This document shows, in pieces, positions 62,556-64,000 of a stretch of DNA of 64,000 nucleotides. Source of the stretch: Gammaproteobacteria bacterium (GTDB lineage: Bacteria; Pseudomonadota; Gammaproteobacteria; Eutrophobiales; Eutrophobiaceae); the NCBI GenBank assembly GCA_028279365.1, contig JANQNX010000016.1:18017-82016 (forward strand). Direction: 5' to 3'. A program made the position numbers and the translations under genes. How positions within the stretch are numbered: position 1 is the first letter of the stretch; every line of letters begins with the position of its first letter. Below the pieces are notes generated by a model. That model was not told where the DNA came from. It saw only the letters and a list, made by a program, of their open reading frames with translations, and ran no database searches.

Positions 62556-63185
62556 ATGTTAAACAAGAACGGCACGTTATTTATTATCTCCGCTCCCTCC
62601 GGGGCTGGAAAGACCTCACTGATCACGTCATTACTGGAACAGATGGATAATCTGAATGTGGCCGTATCGCATACGACTCGCGCACCTCGGGATGATGAGC
62701 AGGATGGGCAAGCTTATCACTTTGTTGATGATGCACATTTTAAACAACTGATTAATGACAATCATTTCCTCGAATACGCGCGCGTATTTGATCATTACTA
62801 TGGTACGTCGCGACAACAGGTTGAAGATCAATTGGCCAAAGGTAGCGATCTTATCCTGGAGATAGACTGGCAGGGGGCACGCCAGATTAAATCCCAACTC
62901 AGAAATAGCGTCACGATATTTATACTCCCTCCCGACTATGATTCCCTGAATCAAAGACTGGTAAATCGCCAGAAAGATGCGATGGACACCATAAAACAGC
63001 GGATGGCAGGGTCGTTGGAAGAGATCTCACATTTCAAGGAATACGACTATATCGTCATCAATGATGAGTTTAACCAGGCACTGGAAGAGCTTAAGTCCAT
63101 CATTACCGCAACCAATCTCGGTAGCTGCCGCCAATCTGACTTTTACGATAATTTTGTTGACCAAATCATGGCACAAGCCGACTGA
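62556..63185 (+). CDS. gmk: Guanylate kinase
   Basis: Phosphorylates GMP to GDP with ATP. The 209-residue protein has the P-loop SAPSGAGKTSL (residues about 10-20), the GMP segment VSHTTRAPRDDEQDG and YGTSRQQVEDQL, and EIDWQGARQI. It is directly in line with yicC and before rpoZ. Confidence 0.97.
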   Translation: MLNKNGTLFIISAPSGAGKTSLITSLLEQMDNLNVAVSHTTRAPRDDEQDGQAYHFVDDAHFKQLINDNHFLEYARVFDHYYGTSRQQVEDQLAKGSDLILEIDWQGARQIKSQLRNSVTIFILPPDYDSLNQRLVNRQKDAMDTIKQRMAGSLEEISHFKEYDYIVINDEFNQALEELKSIITATNLGSCRQSDFYDNFVDQIMAQAD

Positions 63186-63262
63186 TTTCAGTACAATACC
63201 GCCCCTTTTCGCCATAGACGTAAACATATTACGTCTGAGAACTAGTCTAACTGAGGAATATT

Positions 63263-63523
63263 ATGGCCAGATTAACCGTAGAAGATTGCCTGGAACATAT
63301 CGATAACCGATATGATTTGGTGATTCTCGCAAGCAAACGTGCTCGTCAGATCTCAATGGGCGCCGATCCATTGGTACCAGCTAATAATGATAAACCCACT
63401 GTGATTGCCTTGCGTGAAATTGCCGATAACCTGATCACCAACGATAATATCGATACCATCAATCAATTTGATACTGAAGACGAATTCACCGAAGCCGATT
63501 TCGATCTTCCCCCTAGCGAATAA
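63263..63523 (+). CDS. rpoZ: RNA polymerase omega subunit
   Basis: An 86-residue omega subunit that helps assemble RNA polymerase. The conserved N-terminal blocks are [28 protein letters not shown] split over residues 2-29, then [12 protein letters not shown]. The acidic tail is typical. A GAGGAA sequence precedes the ATG. Confidence 0.97.
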   Translation: MARLTVEDCLEHIDNRYDLVILASKRARQISMGADPLVPANNDKPTVIALREIADNLITNDNIDTINQFDTEDEFTEADFDLPPSE

Positions 63524-63529
63524 CTCCTA

Positions 63530-63555
63530 AAGGCGCCATTGGCGCCTTATTGTTT
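63530..63555 (+). terminator. Hairpin after rpoZ
   Basis: AAGGCGCC-ATT-GGCGCCTT followed by a T-rich stretch (ATTGTTT) lies between rpoZ and spoT. The T run is broken, so it may only partly stop transcription into spoT. Confidence 0.65.
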
Positions 63556-63611
63556 CCCAAGTCCTGCTTTGCTGTACACTTAAGGTACAGTCATTTTGTT
63601 AATTCTAAACC

Positions 63612-64000
63612 GTGTTAACCATTGCCGAACTTAGCAAAGTCGTAGGAACCTATCTGCAACCTGAACAGGTGCAGAAGGTTCAACGCGCCTATCAATTTGG
63701 CGCCCGTGCACATGAAGGGCAAAAACGTGCCAGCGGTGAACCCTATATTCATCATCCCTTGGAGGTGGCGAATATATTGGCTGATATGCACATGGATCAT
63801 CAAACCCTGATGGCGGCAATCCTACATGACGTGATAGAAGACACCCCGACTGCGAAAGACGAAATTAGAAAAAAATTTGGTAAAGGCGTTGCTGAACTGG
63901 TTGACGGTGTTAGTAAGCTGGACAAGATCCATTTTGAGAGTTTCGCCGAGGCGCAGGCCAATAACTTCAGAAAAATGCTGATGGCAATGAGCGATGACAT
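63612..64000 (+). CDS. spoT: (p)ppGpp synthetase/hydrolase SpoT, 3' end outside window
   Basis: The first 129 codons of the RelA/SpoT-family enzyme. The HD hydrolase domain begins at once: FGARAHEGQKRASGEPYIHHP and AAILHDVIEDT, with the following block VAELVDGVSKLDKI. The start is the GTG at 63612; an in-frame TAA lies two codons upstream, so no longer start exists. The HD residues are intact, so hydrolase function is expected, and gene order after rpoZ favours SpoT over RelA. The gene runs off the right edge. Confidence 0.95.
   Translation, partial: MLTIAELSKVVGTYLQPEQVQKVQRAYQFGARAHEGQKRASGEPYIHHPLEVANILADMHMDHQTLMAAILHDVIEDTPTAKDEIRKKFGKGVAELVDGVSKLDKIHFESFAEAQANNFRKMLMAMSDD

Overview
The window reads as chromosome of a moderately AT-rich gammaproteobacterium. 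The right end carries the usual gammaproteobacterial order rdgB-rph / yicC-gmk-rpoZ-spoT, and hemW, ubiG, coq7, csp, phhB, selO and a MltC-like transglycosylase fit the same group. The species cannot be fixed from sequence alone; a marine Thiotrichales-like lineage is only a guess. No tRNA, rRNA, CRISPR array, insertion sequence or prophage was seen.

Layout. 1-600: end of an unknown gene and a small secreted Cys-rich peptide. 724-20.25 kb: a large nitrate/nitrite/cyanate assimilation region: nirB-nirD-FAD reductase-nasA (minus), nirC, cynS and a PP2C/protein-kinase fusion (plus), one AT-rich orphan gene followed by an attC-like element, then nrtCD-nrtB-nrtA, nasS, nasT and an outer-membrane porin (minus). 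20.6-25.5 kb: a photolyase split into two genes in reversed domain order, a renalase-like FAD enzyme, a Coq7-type hydroxylase, ubiG, a DUF309 protein and a SpoIIE-type phosphatase. 25.5-30.9 kb: RRM and cold-shock proteins, NYN protein, small Cys/Trp-rich proteins, PhhB, YgjP-like protease, CIA30 protein, SelO. 31.0-41.8 kb: a defence island with fic-hsdM-hsdS-rhuM/fic-hsdR in one operon, headed by an inverted-repeat operator array and next to a two-repeat putative nuclease. 41.8-54.4 kb: sirtuin, AhpD-like protein, heme protein, lytic transglycosylase, hemerythrin, PQQ-type dehydrogenase, thioredoxin-like protein, ABC exporter and a Cache-domain protein kinase. 54.4-64.0 kb: hemW, an RND efflux pair and housekeeping genes, ending inside spoT.

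The most coherent system is the regulation of nitrate assimilation. The four transcription units nirBD-nasBA, nirC, nrtAB(CD) and the porin each have a sigma-54-type -24/-12 promoter and a leader ending in a strong intrinsic terminator. Just upstream of each terminator is a hairpin with an AAAG-type hexaloop, and in three of the four a second hairpin with an A1/G4 hexaloop precedes it. The stem of the second hairpin and the terminator stem share bases. This is the architecture recognised by ANTAR antiterminators, and the ANTAR protein NasT and its nitrate sensor NasS are encoded in the same cluster. I infer a local regulon in which nitrogen limitation (sigma-54, probably NtrC) starts transcription and nitrate (NasS releasing NasT) lets it pass the terminators.

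The second notable region is the defence island. A Fic AMP-transferase with a winged-helix-like C-terminus is the first gene of the type I restriction-modification operon. About 200 bp upstream of it hold repeated TATGTCGATA / TATCGACAT elements, including two nearly identical 31-bp inverted repeats exactly 70 bp apart. The adjacent gene encodes two repeated winged-helix-like modules and a PD-(D/E)XK-like nuclease domain.
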